Below are positions 44,100-53,492 of a DNA stretch of 64,000 nucleotides, in pieces. Source of the stretch: Leucothrix arctica (GTDB lineage Bacteria > Pseudomonadota > Gammaproteobacteria > Thiotrichales > Thiotrichaceae); the NCBI RefSeq assembly GCF_003172895.1, contig NZ_QGKL01000010.1, positions 1 through 64,000 of the forward strand. Reading direction: 5' to 3'. The number at the start of each line of letters is the position of its first letter. The first letter of the stretch is position 1. The position numbers were made by a program, and so were the translations under genes. The notes below the pieces were generated by a model. The model had not been told where the DNA came from. It saw only the letters and a program-made list of their open reading frames with translations, and did no database searches.

Positions 44100-45371
44100 A
44101 TGAAAATCTTAATATACGGTTTAAATTACTCTCCAGAACTAACCGGCATAGGAAAGTACACAGGAGAAATGGCAACGTGGCTAGCAGCACAAGGCCATCA
44201 AGTTCGCGTAATAACAGCACCACCGTACTACCCGCAGTGGAGTATTGGTGGGAACTACAAAAACACCTACACCAAAGATGTCGTCGACGGTGTCGAGGTA
44301 TACCGCTGCCCGTTATATGTACCTAAAGGCAAAATCACCACCATTAAGCGCCTAATACATCTGACCTCATACAGTATTAGTAGTTTTCCAACACTACTAA
44401 GAAATACGCGTTGGTCGCCAGATGCGGTTATCAACGTAGTACCTGCACTATTTACAACACCAGGTGCCATGCTTTTCAGTAAAATAGTTAGAGCAAAGCT
44501 CGTCACGCACATTCAAGACTTTGAAAGTGACGCGATGTTTGGTCTGGGAATGGCAAAGAAAGGCGTCGTTGCAAAGGTATGGAGCAAGGCTGAGCAGGTC
44601 ATGTTTAAGCGCTCATCAAGCGTATCGTCGATCTCTAGAGCGATGATTAATAACGCGATTAGAAAAGGTGCTAAGTCAGAAAATACCTACCTGCTACCAA
44701 ACTGGTCAGAACTGGCCATGTTTAAAAATGTTGATGGTGCCGGTGCGTTGAAAGTACAGCTTGGTCTACCAGACGATAAGTCGATCATCCTTTACTCAGG
44801 TAACCTTGGTCGCAAGCAAGGATTAGAGCGAGTGGTGAATGTTGCATGGCAAAAGCGTGACAACAACGACTTACACTTTGTGATCTGTGGTGACGGTGCA
44901 GCAAAGCAAGACTTGATAGATATGGCAAAGATGCTAGAACTAACAAATCTTTCCTTCCTACCCTTGCAGGCGTTTGAAGACCTGCCGAGACTGTTAAAAC
45001 TTGCAGACGTACACTTAGTGGTTCAAAACGCCGGTGTTGCGGATGCAGTACTGCCATCAAAGCTGACAAACATACTTGCTGTCGGTGGAAACGCGGTGAT
45101 CACAGCCACTGAAGAGACTGAAATGGGACTGCTAGTGAGCAAATACCCAGAGATAGCGACACTCGTCGCACCAGAAGATGATGAAGCTTTGTCTAAAGGA
45201 ATAGATCTAGCACTTCAGAAACAATCCCTTAACAAAGTAGCGATACAGTACGCGGATAACTTCTTGGATAAAGAAGCAATCCTTGCTGACTTTGAAAAAA
45301 TGCTGAAGCGCTTGGTTAGCCAAGAGCGACGCGGTATTCGGGTGTCCTTACGCAAGGTGTTTAGCAAGTAA
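44100..45371 (+). CDS. wcaI: Colanic-acid-type glycosyltransferase WcaI
   Basis: 423 residues from ATG 44100, chosen because AAAAGG lies ~9 nt upstream and the protein family starts MKILIYGLNYSPELTGIGKY; an in-frame start at 44049 adds 17 unrelated residues. WSIGGNYKNTY, VPALFTTPGAM, HIQDFESDAMFGLGM, YSGNLGRKQGLE and VQNAGVADAVLPSKLTNILA are WcaI segments. The family is a GT4-type fucosyltransferase in colanic acid synthesis. GDP-fucose genes lie in the same operon (56.4-61.3 kb), which agrees. Confidence 0.9.
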   Translation: MKILIYGLNYSPELTGIGKYTGEMATWLAAQGHQVRVITAPPYYPQWSIGGNYKNTYTKDVVDGVEVYRCPLYVPKGKITTIKRLIHLTSYSISSFPTLLRNTRWSPDAVINVVPALFTTPGAMLFSKIVRAKLVTHIQDFESDAMFGLGMAKKGVVAKVWSKAEQVMFKRSSSVSSISRAMINNAIRKGAKSENTYLLPNWSELAMFKNVDGAGALKVQLGLPDDKSIILYSGNLGRKQGLERVVNVAWQKRDNNDLHFVICGDGAAKQDLIDMAKMLELTNLSFLPLQAFEDLPRLLKLADVHLVVQNAGVADAVLPSKLTNILAVGGNAVITATEETEMGLLVSKYPEIATLVAPEDDEALSKGIDLALQKQSLNKVAIQYADNFLDKEAILADFEKMLKRLVSQERRGIRVSLRKVFSK

Positions 45372-45570
45372 GTTTTAGACGTAAATAAGTTCCAAGTTAG
45401 ATTTTAGAGAATGTAACTCAGTTTTTTTAAATTTATCTATAAGTGACTTTATTTTAGAAATTGAGATTTTTAATGTAGCTGAATCTTGGTGATACTCGAC
45501 CAGTGAAAGGTTATGGTTTATAGCAATATAGACTTATGGTCACAGGCTTGGTTTAAAATGAGGTTTTACT

Positions 45571-46626
45571 TTGACTAAGAAGGTTTATCTTAATTCATTT
45601 GGTAATTTTAGAGCTATAGCGATAATTCTAATTGTTACAGTTCACACGATAGGTGCTAGTGGATTAAAGAATGATAGTGTTTTGGATGCTTTTTTTCTTA
45701 ATATTATTCTTGGAAGTACAAGTTTATTTGTATTTATTTCGGGGTACATGTTTCATTATGTTTTTTATGAAAAGTTCTCATATGGAAGATTTATTAAAGG
45801 AAAGATAAAGACGGTATTTATTCCTTATCTAGTGCTGGGTTTTCTTCCAATATTAACATGGGTTTTTTTTAGACCAAATGCTTATAATGGTGATTATAAT
45901 TTCGGTTTTAATGGTCTTCTAGGTGAGTATTTATTGCCAATAGTTAAATATTATTCTACTGGTCAGTTTATGACTGCTTATTGGTATATACCATTTGCCA
46001 TGTTGATTTTTTTATTGTCTCCAGTGTTTGTTCTATTTATAAGATTTAGTTTAACTAATAGAATGGTAATAATTTTTTTATTTTCTGGTGTTTCTTGTTT
46101 CTTACATAGATCCATACTTAATGAAAATATATTTCAGAATGCTTTGTATTTTTTTCCTATTTATCTTATAGGTATTAGTTTCTCTATGCATAAAGAATCT
46201 GTATTGATTTTTTTTAAAGGTAAAGGTTTTTTCTTGTTTACTCTTGTTGTTCTGTTTTCTTATATTCAAGTTGTTACGGGTAATAATGGTATATATACCA
46301 AAGATGCTCTAATTATAACGAAAATTGATATTATGTTTATTCAAAAAATCCTGCTATGTTTTTTAATTTCTTTGTTTTTAATAAAGTATGAAAGTAGGAA
46401 GAGTTTAATACTTACGAAAATTTCGGAAATGAGTTTCTCAATATATTTCATACATCCTTTTTTATTGTTTGCTGCGTATAAGGTTAACTTTGGTTTTTCA
46501 AAAGATGAAGGATCTTGGTTGACACTTTTTTTGATGGTATTTATGGTTATTTCATTGTGTTGCTTTATATCTGTTGGGGTTAAGTTTTTATTGGGCGCAC
46601 GTAGTAGGTATTTTATTGGATATTAA
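45571..46626 (+). CDS. Membrane acyltransferase (acyltransferase 3 family)
   Basis: 351 residues. Ten or so hydrophobic segments, NFRAIAIILIVTVHTIG (the conserved R and H of the family) near the start and MSFSIYFIHPFLLF near the end. Start is TTG 45571 with GAGG 7 nt upstream; the ATG at 45558 is in another frame and stops after six codons. It most likely O-acetylates a repeat-unit sugar at the membrane using a cytoplasmic acyl donor. The gene is very AT-rich. A 199-bp gap without clear signals precedes it. Confidence 0.85.
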   Translation: MTKKVYLNSFGNFRAIAIILIVTVHTIGASGLKNDSVLDAFFLNIILGSTSLFVFISGYMFHYVFYEKFSYGRFIKGKIKTVFIPYLVLGFLPILTWVFFRPNAYNGDYNFGFNGLLGEYLLPIVKYYSTGQFMTAYWYIPFAMLIFLLSPVFVLFIRFSLTNRMVIIFLFSGVSCFLHRSILNENIFQNALYFFPIYLIGISFSMHKESVLIFFKGKGFFLFTLVVLFSYIQVVTGNNGIYTKDALIITKIDIMFIQKILLCFLISLFLIKYESRKSLILTKISEMSFSIYFIHPFLLFAAYKVNFGFSKDEGSWLTLFLMVFMVISLCCFISVGVKFLLGARSRYFIGY

Positions 46627-46644
46627 TTTAACGAGGTGTGTTTT

Positions 46645-47244
46645 TTGAGTTATTTTTGTTACTTATTTAATAACAGGAAAAAAGAAAATATTTTAACTAA
46701 AAGGTTTTTTAAGCTAGTTGCTAAAAGATTGTGGCATTTTAGAGCCTTGTTAATGTTAGAGTTTCATAAAAATAAAATTACACTAAAGGGAGCTAAAATA
46801 GGTGAGTTATCTGTAATATCCAGAAGGTGTATTTTTCAAGGAAAACTTAGTAGGCTTAAAGTAGGTAGAGAAACATTTATTGGAGAGTCAAATCTTATGT
46901 TGCATGGTCATGTCGATATAGGTGATTTCACGGTAATTAATGATGGTGTGAAAATAATCACCGCATCGCATGACATTGATAGTAAAACTTGGAGTCAAAT
47001 CTCAAAAAATACTACTATTGGTGATAATGTCTGGATTGCAACAGATGCAACAATTTTGCCTGGAGTAATTATACATTCAAATGCGATCATTGGAGCAGGA
47101 GCTGTAGTGTCTAAGAATGTTGGATTCGGTGAGGTAGTAGTTGGAAATCCTGCAAAGCTTGTAAAGAAAAGAAAAAATGAAGTCTTTTGCTACTCACCAG
47201 TTAGGTTTATCGCACCTTTTGAAGCTTGGATTGGATTGGATTAA
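46645..47244 (+). CDS. Hexapeptide-repeat (LbH) acyltransferase
   Basis: 199 residues from TTG 46645, chosen for the ACGAGG site ~8 nt upstream; GTG 46636 in the same frame sits on top of that site. The chain shows imperfect hexapeptide repeats (IGELSV, IGESNL, IGDFTV, IGDNVW, IGAGAV), the catalytic-His region TASHDIDSKTW and an ending VVVGNPAKLVKK. Members O-acetylate sugars with acetyl-CoA in the cytoplasm; a maltose/galactoside or WcaB/WcaF-like type is possible. Confidence 0.87.
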   Translation: MSYFCYLFNNRKKENILTKRFFKLVAKRLWHFRALLMLEFHKNKITLKGAKIGELSVISRRCIFQGKLSRLKVGRETFIGESNLMLHGHVDIGDFTVINDGVKIITASHDIDSKTWSQISKNTTIGDNVWIATDATILPGVIIHSNAIIGAGAVVSKNVGFGEVVVGNPAKLVKKRKNEVFCYSPVRFIAPFEAWIGLD

Positions 47245-47505
47245 TAAGCAATAAATAATATTTTTTTGATTTTTAATACTACTAGAAAAATACTTGTTAT
47301 TAAGCTGTGAATTTTTTATTTATGATACGGGGTAGATTTTTTTTTAGTATTTTTGTTACTCATGTTTGTTAGTTTAGGAGTGATATTAATTTAAATATTT
47401 TTTAATATAATATATAAGTTAAAATATATATTTAATAGGCTTATATGGATAGTAAGCAAAAACTAAATACTATTTTTTTCACTGAAAAGGTAAATAAACT
47501 AGGGC

Positions 47506-48774
47506 ATGTATGACTTATATAAGAAAGTAAGAGGTAACTCTTCACGTGCACTAATTTTCTTAACAGGGAGTGTCGCAGCGCAGGGTATTTCGGCATTAAC
47601 TGGACTTTTGTTAGCTAGATGGTTAGCTGTTTCTGATTATGCTACATACACAATTATGATTACCCTAATTGGAGCCATGAGTATATTGACAAAAGGAGGT
47701 GCTACATTCGGTTACTCAGCAATTTTAGGTAGAGTCTGGCCAGATAGAAAACTTGTATCAGAAGCGGTGCTTGCAGTAACTAATGTAAGAAAGAAAGTAT
47801 CTATTTTTGTTTTACCATTTGTGATTGCTTCTACTTCATTTCTATTGGATAGAAATGAAGTTAGCTTTATAGAAAATTTTATTTTGTGTTTATTTATAGT
47901 TGCCCTTTGGTGGGCAGATATGAAAACTAGCTTAGTAGAGCAGGTTTTATTTTATGCTAAAATAACAACATCTATACAAGTTCTTGATACTTTTCTATCA
48001 ATACTTCGTTTAATCGCTATATCAGTTATTTATCTATTTAGCTCAATATACATATTACCAGTTATGTTAATAAGTGTTTTGGTAGCTTCTTTAAGAATAT
48101 TACCTATTAATAAGTGGGCTGGAGAATTTTTACAAACTAGAGATGTTGAAAATAATAACTCATTCACCAAAGAAATAAATGGAAGTGTAAAGAAGCAGTT
48201 ACCAGTTGAAATTTATTATGTCTTTCAAGCACAAATAGTATTATTTTGCTTGAGCTTTTTTAGTAATAGCCAAGATGTGGCTGGTTTTGGTGCTCTAGGA
48301 CGAATTGCTCAATTGCTGGTTCCTGTAACAATGTTTACGTATGCTTTTTCAATTCCTATTTATACACGTGCTTCAGAAAACGTGGGTAGGTTACTCATTT
48401 TATTTATTCTACTCTCTTTGGCACCTGGGTTATTTCTGCTGTGTATTTCGGTGTTCTATCCCGATATGCTTTTATGGTTAATCGGGCCTAACTATTCTAA
48501 TATGCATAATGAAATAATTTGGGCAGTTTTTGCAACTCTTATATCTGTAACATCAGGTGTATTTAGAAATCTAGTTTCTTCTAGAGGAAAAATGAAATAT
48601 AACTTTTTACAAATTCCGTTGGGTTTTCTATGGGTCGGTATTGCGGTTTTTCTAATAGATTTATCAACAATTATAGGTGCATTTCAACTTCAAATAGGGT
48701 TTGCTATTTGCGCAATTATATGTGGTTTAATAGATTTTTTTACAGGTGAAACTAAAGAAAAAAGAAGTGTTTAA
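47506..48774 (+). CDS. wzx: Polysaccharide repeat-unit flippase, Wzx-like
   Basis: 422 residues with about twelve hydrophobic segments. The start SSRALIFLTGSVAAQGISAL and LLLARWLAVSDYATYTIM is the usual Wzx/MOP flippase N-terminus, and there is no glycosyltransferase motif. It would move the lipid-linked repeat unit across the inner membrane. A 261-bp AT-rich gap without recognisable signals lies upstream, so a secondary promoter is possible but not seen. The next gene starts just after its stop. Confidence 0.85.
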   Translation: MYDLYKKVRGNSSRALIFLTGSVAAQGISALTGLLLARWLAVSDYATYTIMITLIGAMSILTKGGATFGYSAILGRVWPDRKLVSEAVLAVTNVRKKVSIFVLPFVIASTSFLLDRNEVSFIENFILCLFIVALWWADMKTSLVEQVLFYAKITTSIQVLDTFLSILRLIAISVIYLFSSIYILPVMLISVLVASLRILPINKWAGEFLQTRDVENNNSFTKEINGSVKKQLPVEIYYVFQAQIVLFCLSFFSNSQDVAGFGALGRIAQLLVPVTMFTYAFSIPIYTRASENVGRLLILFILLSLAPGLFLLCISVFYPDMLLWLIGPNYSNMHNEIIWAVFATLISVTSGVFRNLVSSRGKMKYNFLQIPLGFLWVGIAVFLIDLSTIIGAFQLQIGFAICAIICGLIDFFTGETKEKRSV

Positions 48775-48802
48775 CTTACTTTATGATTTAAGAGAGGTTC
48801 AA

Positions 48803-49777
48803 ATGGCCGAAACAAGTAAGCCTGAGGTGTCTATAATTGTACCAACATATAGAAGGCTAGGTGTTTTAAAAAATTGTTTACAAGCTATAGAACAAATGGA
48901 AGGTGAGATTGGAGAGATACTAATTATATGTCGATCAGTTGATGATAAAGACACTCATCGATGGTTGGTTGCAACTGCGGTAGAGAAAGAAAAATGGAAA
49001 ATTATTGACGTTGATCAACCAGGTGTAGTGCATGCTATAAACTCTGGTCTTGATGTAGCTACGAAAGACTTTATAGCTATCTTTGATGATGACGCAGTAC
49101 CGAGAAGGAATTGGTTGAACCTAGTACTAGATCAATATAAAGATGATGACGTTGGAGCAGTGGGCGGACGTGATGTAGTAGATGTTAATGGAGTAAAGTT
49201 AGATAGACCAGAGGTGAAGGTGGCCGGAGTAATTGATTTTTGGGGTAACCTGATAGGTAACCATCATTTAGTTGTTGGTAAAGCAAGAGATGTAGATGCA
49301 CTAAAGGGCTGTAACTGGTCTTTTAGGCGCTCCGCTATTGGTACTGGAAGGCTTGATAGTCGGTTATTAGGTATGGGAGCACAGTTCGATAATGAATTAC
49401 TATTTTGTCTAAACATACGCAAAGCTGGTTGGAGAATACGCTTAGACCCTAATGCAATTGTTGATCATTATCCTGCTGTGAGACATGAGATAAAGCGGGG
49501 GGAATGGACAAAAGAGCGGTGTTTCCAGCAGAGTTGTAATCATACAATGTCTCAATTTTCAGTAGCCTCAACCTCCATGAAGCTTAGGCATACTTTTTAT
49601 ATGTTGGCTATTGGTAGTCGTTATTGTCCTGGGCTGTATTACATGCTTCATGCTTTATTGAAAAGGCCTAAAGAACTTGCAGGAATAATGCTTGGTGGGT
49701 GGAGTGGTTTTTTCAAAGGTATAGGTATTGCAGAAGATATTAAGAGAAACCCGTCTGGTTATATACGTGAAATTTAA
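48803..49777 (+). CDS. GT2-family glycosyltransferase
   Basis: 324 residues from ATG 48803 (AGAGAGG about 6-12 nt upstream); an in-frame start at 48746 would overlap wzx by 29 nt and is less likely. VSIIVPTYRRLGVLKNCL and FIAIFDDDAVPRRNW (metal-binding DDD) mark a GT-A fold enzyme. KGCNWSFRRSAIG and a later LDPNAIVDHYP are also typical. It adds a sugar to the repeat unit at the inner membrane; donor unknown. Confidence 0.88.
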   Translation: MAETSKPEVSIIVPTYRRLGVLKNCLQAIEQMEGEIGEILIICRSVDDKDTHRWLVATAVEKEKWKIIDVDQPGVVHAINSGLDVATKDFIAIFDDDAVPRRNWLNLVLDQYKDDDVGAVGGRDVVDVNGVKLDRPEVKVAGVIDFWGNLIGNHHLVVGKARDVDALKGCNWSFRRSAIGTGRLDSRLLGMGAQFDNELLFCLNIRKAGWRIRLDPNAIVDHYPAVRHEIKRGEWTKERCFQQSCNHTMSQFSVASTSMKLRHTFYMLAIGSRYCPGLYYMLHALLKRPKELAGIMLGGWSGFFKGIGIAEDIKRNPSGYIREI

Positions 49778-49812
49778 GCTATGTGAGTTAAATTAATTAT
49801 AAGTTGGTACTT

Positions 49813-51015
49813 ATGAAAAATGATAAAAATGGTGTATATGTATTACATCCCGGTATTCAGCACTCATATCAGCTAGCATGGGCCTTGTATAGTAAAGGAA
49901 GTTTAGCAAAATATATTTCTGGAGTACCAGTCAGGTCTAGTAAGTCGGATTTTTTTCTCTTACCTAAAAAGCTTTCTAGTAAATTAAAGAAAACAGATAT
50001 AGCTAGCAGCTTGAGGCATCACCCTATAGTCTTTCAGCTAATCCAGCGCTCTGGACAACTCTTCTTAAGAAAGTTAGGCAAAGAGTCAGTTATTGAAGGT
50101 TTTGTTCATAGAGTCTTTCATGCTTTTGATTTCTATACTTCTTTACTTATTCCAAAAAGAAATATGAAAGCTGTTATTTGCTTTGAAAACAATGGGTATC
50201 ACACTTTTAAAAAGGCTAAGCAGCATAATATTTTTTGTATTTTAGATGCACCATCTATTCATTACCAATCAGCAGATAAATTACTAGGCAGTCAACCGAA
50301 GCACTCATATTTAGCTGAAATTAATCGAAGAAAGTTGGAAGAAATTAAACTAGCTGATGCAGTGATTACTTGCTCCACGTTTGCTGCTAAGACATATATT
50401 GATAACGGCGTACCAAAGGAAAAGGTATTTCCAGTACTTCTTGGAGCAACGTTACCAGAAGGTGTTTGTCGTACAAGGCAGAGTGACAAAATTCGCTTTA
50501 TTTTTGCCGGTTCAATGATGGAAAGAAAGTCAATAGATATAATACTAAAAGTCTTCAAAGAATTTACAAAGGAAGATAATGTAGAGCTATACATTGTTGG
50601 TGGTACTACAGATCAGAAGTGGGTAGATGAAGCTAACTCAATACAAAATGTAACCTATGTTGGTTCTGTAGGACAGGAAGCTTTATATCAATATCTTGCA
50701 GACTCCGACTGCTTATTATTACCATCTCGTTTTGATGCATTCGGTATGGTTGTAGCGGAGGCAATGGCTGTTGGTATTCCAGCGATAGTTTCTTCAAATA
50801 CTGGGGCTAAAGAAATGATAGAAATGTTTCCAAACTCAGGTTGGGTAATTGATGCAAGTTATATAGAGCTTAAACAATCAATACAAAGTATTTTGTCTGG
50901 ATATTATGACTTGGAAACAGCCAAAAAAGCTGCATTAGAAGCTTCAAAGTATTTCACGTGGGAGAATTACAGAGCTAGAGTCTCCGAATTAATTTTATCA
51001 TTGAGTAGTAAATGA
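49813..51015 (+). CDS. GT4-family glycosyltransferase
   Basis: 400 residues from ATG 49813; a TTG at 49804 in frame is possible. The N-domain contains LHPGIQHSYQLAWALYSKG and the C-domain RFIFAGSMMERKSIDI and LLPSRFDAFGMVVAEAMAVG, including the E-x7-E nucleotide-sugar motif. It is a retaining transferase of the GT-B fold. Its stop overlaps the wzy start by 4 nt. The donor sugar cannot be told. Confidence 0.88.
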   Translation: MKNDKNGVYVLHPGIQHSYQLAWALYSKGSLAKYISGVPVRSSKSDFFLLPKKLSSKLKKTDIASSLRHHPIVFQLIQRSGQLFLRKLGKESVIEGFVHRVFHAFDFYTSLLIPKRNMKAVICFENNGYHTFKKAKQHNIFCILDAPSIHYQSADKLLGSQPKHSYLAEINRRKLEEIKLADAVITCSTFAAKTYIDNGVPKEKVFPVLLGATLPEGVCRTRQSDKIRFIFAGSMMERKSIDIILKVFKEFTKEDNVELYIVGGTTDQKWVDEANSIQNVTYVGSVGQEALYQYLADSDCLLLPSRFDAFGMVVAEAMAVGIPAIVSSNTGAKEMIEMFPNSGWVIDASYIELKQSIQSILSGYYDLETAKKAALEASKYFTWENYRARVSELILSLSSK

Positions 51016-52295
51016 AGCTTAGCCTTAAAAAGAGTAACTTAGATTATTTACTGCTATTAGGTATTATTTCAATTGCCATATTAGAAGGTGCTCTTGCTAA
51101 GTGGTTCGGTGTGCCAATGACTGTATCGATGGTCTTTCGTGACTTTTTAGGTGTACTATTAGTTTGTAGATTTTTTTACTTAAAGAAATTTAAGGTTTTC
51201 CCTATTCTAAGTGCTATTTTGTTAGTTTGGTCAGTTTTAATAATTTCGGTAGCGCTTTTACAGTCAATGTCACTAAGCTTACCTATTATTGTTTCACTGA
51301 TTGGGTTGCGTTTTTGGTTATTATACCTTTGGATTTCTCTGTCGATTGCTAGTTTGGTGAGTTTTGATAAATTTAGTAAGTCGCTAAAGTTTTTAGTTTA
51401 CTTTCTAATTATTATGACTCCTCTAGTCTACTATCAATCTACGTTACCTCCTTCTCATTTTCTTAATTCAGATCCTGCTTTAGAAGGTGTTGGTGTTTTT
51501 ATCTTAGCCGGCGATATAGTAAGAGCAACTGGAACTTTTTCATTCACATCTGGCTTTACATATTTTTTAGTAGTTATTATTCCTCTAGTTTATTCTTTTA
51601 AAGGTTTATGCCGCGATAAAAAAATTAGAATCTTGAGTGTTCTTTGTTTGATTTTAATGGTTGTTTTTAGTGGCTCTCGTTCGACAATAATCTGGTTTTC
51701 AATTATGACTTTAGCTTGGCTTATGGCTGAGGTATTTTCTGGTAGAATGAGTGCAAGGTATTTATTAGTTATTCCTTTTATTAGTTTAGTTGTTTACTTT
51801 GGTGTTACTATAATTTTCGAAAATAATATTGATGCTTATATTAGTAGATTTGAATCAGCTAGCGAGGCAGAAAAAATTTCCTCACGTATATTAGCTATTT
51901 TTTTTGGTGAACCCTACGTTTTTAATGATTTTAAACTTTTTGGTAATGGCATCGGTGCTGGAAGCAACGCAGGAGCAATTTTTCTGTCAGGCGAGAGAGG
52001 ATTTTCCTTAGCTGAGACGGAGCCTGGAAGGGTTCACTTAGAAGCTGGTTTAGTAGGCATTGTCTGGACATTAATTAAGTGGGTGTCTTGTATACTTGGG
52101 TTTATTTGGTCTTTTAAAATCTTAATTAAGAAAAAAGATAGCTTTCCTTTTTTATTGTCACTTAGTGTTTTCTATTCTTTCATATCATGGCCAATGTCTG
52201 GCCAATTGAGTGCTAACTTTTTTGGCTACTTTCTATTAACTATTTTTCTATCTCAGTATAAATTTTACTCAAATAAATCTAATGTTAACTTTTAA
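51012..52295 (+). CDS. wzy: Polysaccharide polymerase, Wzy-like
   Basis: 427 residues, ten or more hydrophobic segments and a large central loop, the layout of O-antigen polymerases. FSGSRSTIIWFSIMTLAW matches the conserved Ser/Arg-rich segment of the Wzy_C/WaaL family. It starts with ATGA overlapping the GT4 gene upstream. It would join repeat units in the periplasm. Wzy and WaaL ligases share this fold; the position in an operon with wzx, wza and wzc favours Wzy. Confidence 0.85.
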   Translation: MKLSLKKSNLDYLLLLGIISIAILEGALAKWFGVPMTVSMVFRDFLGVLLVCRFFYLKKFKVFPILSAILLVWSVLIISVALLQSMSLSLPIIVSLIGLRFWLLYLWISLSIASLVSFDKFSKSLKFLVYFLIIMTPLVYYQSTLPPSHFLNSDPALEGVGVFILAGDIVRATGTFSFTSGFTYFLVVIIPLVYSFKGLCRDKKIRILSVLCLILMVVFSGSRSTIIWFSIMTLAWLMAEVFSGRMSARYLLVIPFISLVVYFGVTIIFENNIDAYISRFESASEAEKISSRILAIFFGEPYVFNDFKLFGNGIGAGSNAGAIFLSGERGFSLAETEPGRVHLEAGLVGIVWTLIKWVSCILGFIWSFKILIKKKDSFPFLLSLSVFYSFISWPMSGQLSANFFGYFLLTIFLSQYKFYSNKSNVNF

Positions 52296-52307
52296 AGAAA
52301 ATATTAT

Positions 52308-53492
52308 ATGAAGATTGTTCTTTTTACTCACCCTGATTTTTTAGGACATCAAAGTATGCCTAGATTTAGTCAGATGATCCTTAAAGGGATGCAAGCTAAA
52401 GGGCATGATGTTTCAGTGTGGACACCGAAACCATTTTTTTTTAGATTATATGGAAAAAATATTATAGGAAAATGGTTGGGGTATATAGACCAATATATTG
52501 TTTTTCCAATGCTTGTTAGGAGAAAGTTAAGTTCTCAGTCCAGAGAAACACTGTTTGTATTTTGTGACCAAGCTTTAGGGCCATGGGTGAAACTAGTTAA
52601 GAGAAGACCTCATGTTATACATTGTCATGATTTCTTAGCTCAAAAATCAGCATTAGGTTTTATTCCTGAAAACGTCACAAAGCTCTCCGGAAGAATATAT
52701 CAAAAGTATATTTATAATGGTTACTCTGAAGGAAGGAATTTTATTTCAGTGTCTACTAGTACACAATCTGACTTACATTTTTTTTTAAAGGAAAAGCCTG
52801 AAATATCACAAGTTGTTTATAACGGATTAAATAGAATTTTTGTAAATTCTGGTATTGAACTATCTAGGAAATACTTGAGCGGTAAGTATAACTTGAAATT
52901 AGAAAGTGGGTATGTTCTTCATGTGGGTGGTAACCAGTGGTACAAAAACAGGCTGGGTGTTGTAACTATCTATGATAGCTGGCGTAAAGAGTATATTGAA
53001 AAGTCTCTACCACTTATCTTAGTAGGGGAAAAACCCAGCAAAGAGATTTTGTTAGAGGCAGAATCGTCTGATTTTAAAAAAGATATAATATTTTTAAGCG
53101 GTGTTGAAGATGATGATTTAGATAAGTTTTATAGTGGATCATCTTGCTTTCTTTTTCCATCATTGGCGGAAGGTTTTGGCTGGCCAATTGCTGAGGCAAT
53201 GGCATTAGAAGCGGTTGTAATAACTACTAATGAGGCTCCGATGACAGAGGTTGGTGGCAATGCAGCATTTTATATAGACCTTATGCCTCGTAACAATCCC
53301 GAGGAGCTTGATTTTTGGAAAAAACACTCTGCTGGTATTTTAGAAAAAGTAACGACATTGAACGAAAAAGAAAAATCTAAAATTATCAAAAAAGGAATAG
53401 ATAATATTGAAAGATTTAGCCAGTCGAGAGTAATTGATGGGTTTGAATCTATATACAAAAAAGTTTTACTTAAAGACAGTAACTATGATTAA
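52308..53492 (+). CDS. GT4-family glycosyltransferase
   Basis: 394 residues. MKIVLFTHPDFLGHQSMPRF opens the N-domain; GYVLHVGGNQWYKNRLGV and LFPSLAEGFGWPIAEAMALE (E-x7-E motif) mark the C-domain. It transfers a sugar with retention at the membrane. It begins 12 nt after wzy, and its stop overlaps the next GT4 gene by 8 nt. Confidence 0.88.
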   Translation: MKIVLFTHPDFLGHQSMPRFSQMILKGMQAKGHDVSVWTPKPFFFRLYGKNIIGKWLGYIDQYIVFPMLVRRKLSSQSRETLFVFCDQALGPWVKLVKRRPHVIHCHDFLAQKSALGFIPENVTKLSGRIYQKYIYNGYSEGRNFISVSTSTQSDLHFFLKEKPEISQVVYNGLNRIFVNSGIELSRKYLSGKYNLKLESGYVLHVGGNQWYKNRLGVVTIYDSWRKEYIEKSLPLILVGEKPSKEILLEAESSDFKKDIIFLSGVEDDDLDKFYSGSSCFLFPSLAEGFGWPIAEAMALEAVVITTNEAPMTEVGGNAAFYIDLMPRNNPEELDFWKKHSAGILEKVTTLNEKEKSKIIKKGIDNIERFSQSRVIDGFESIYKKVLLKDSNYD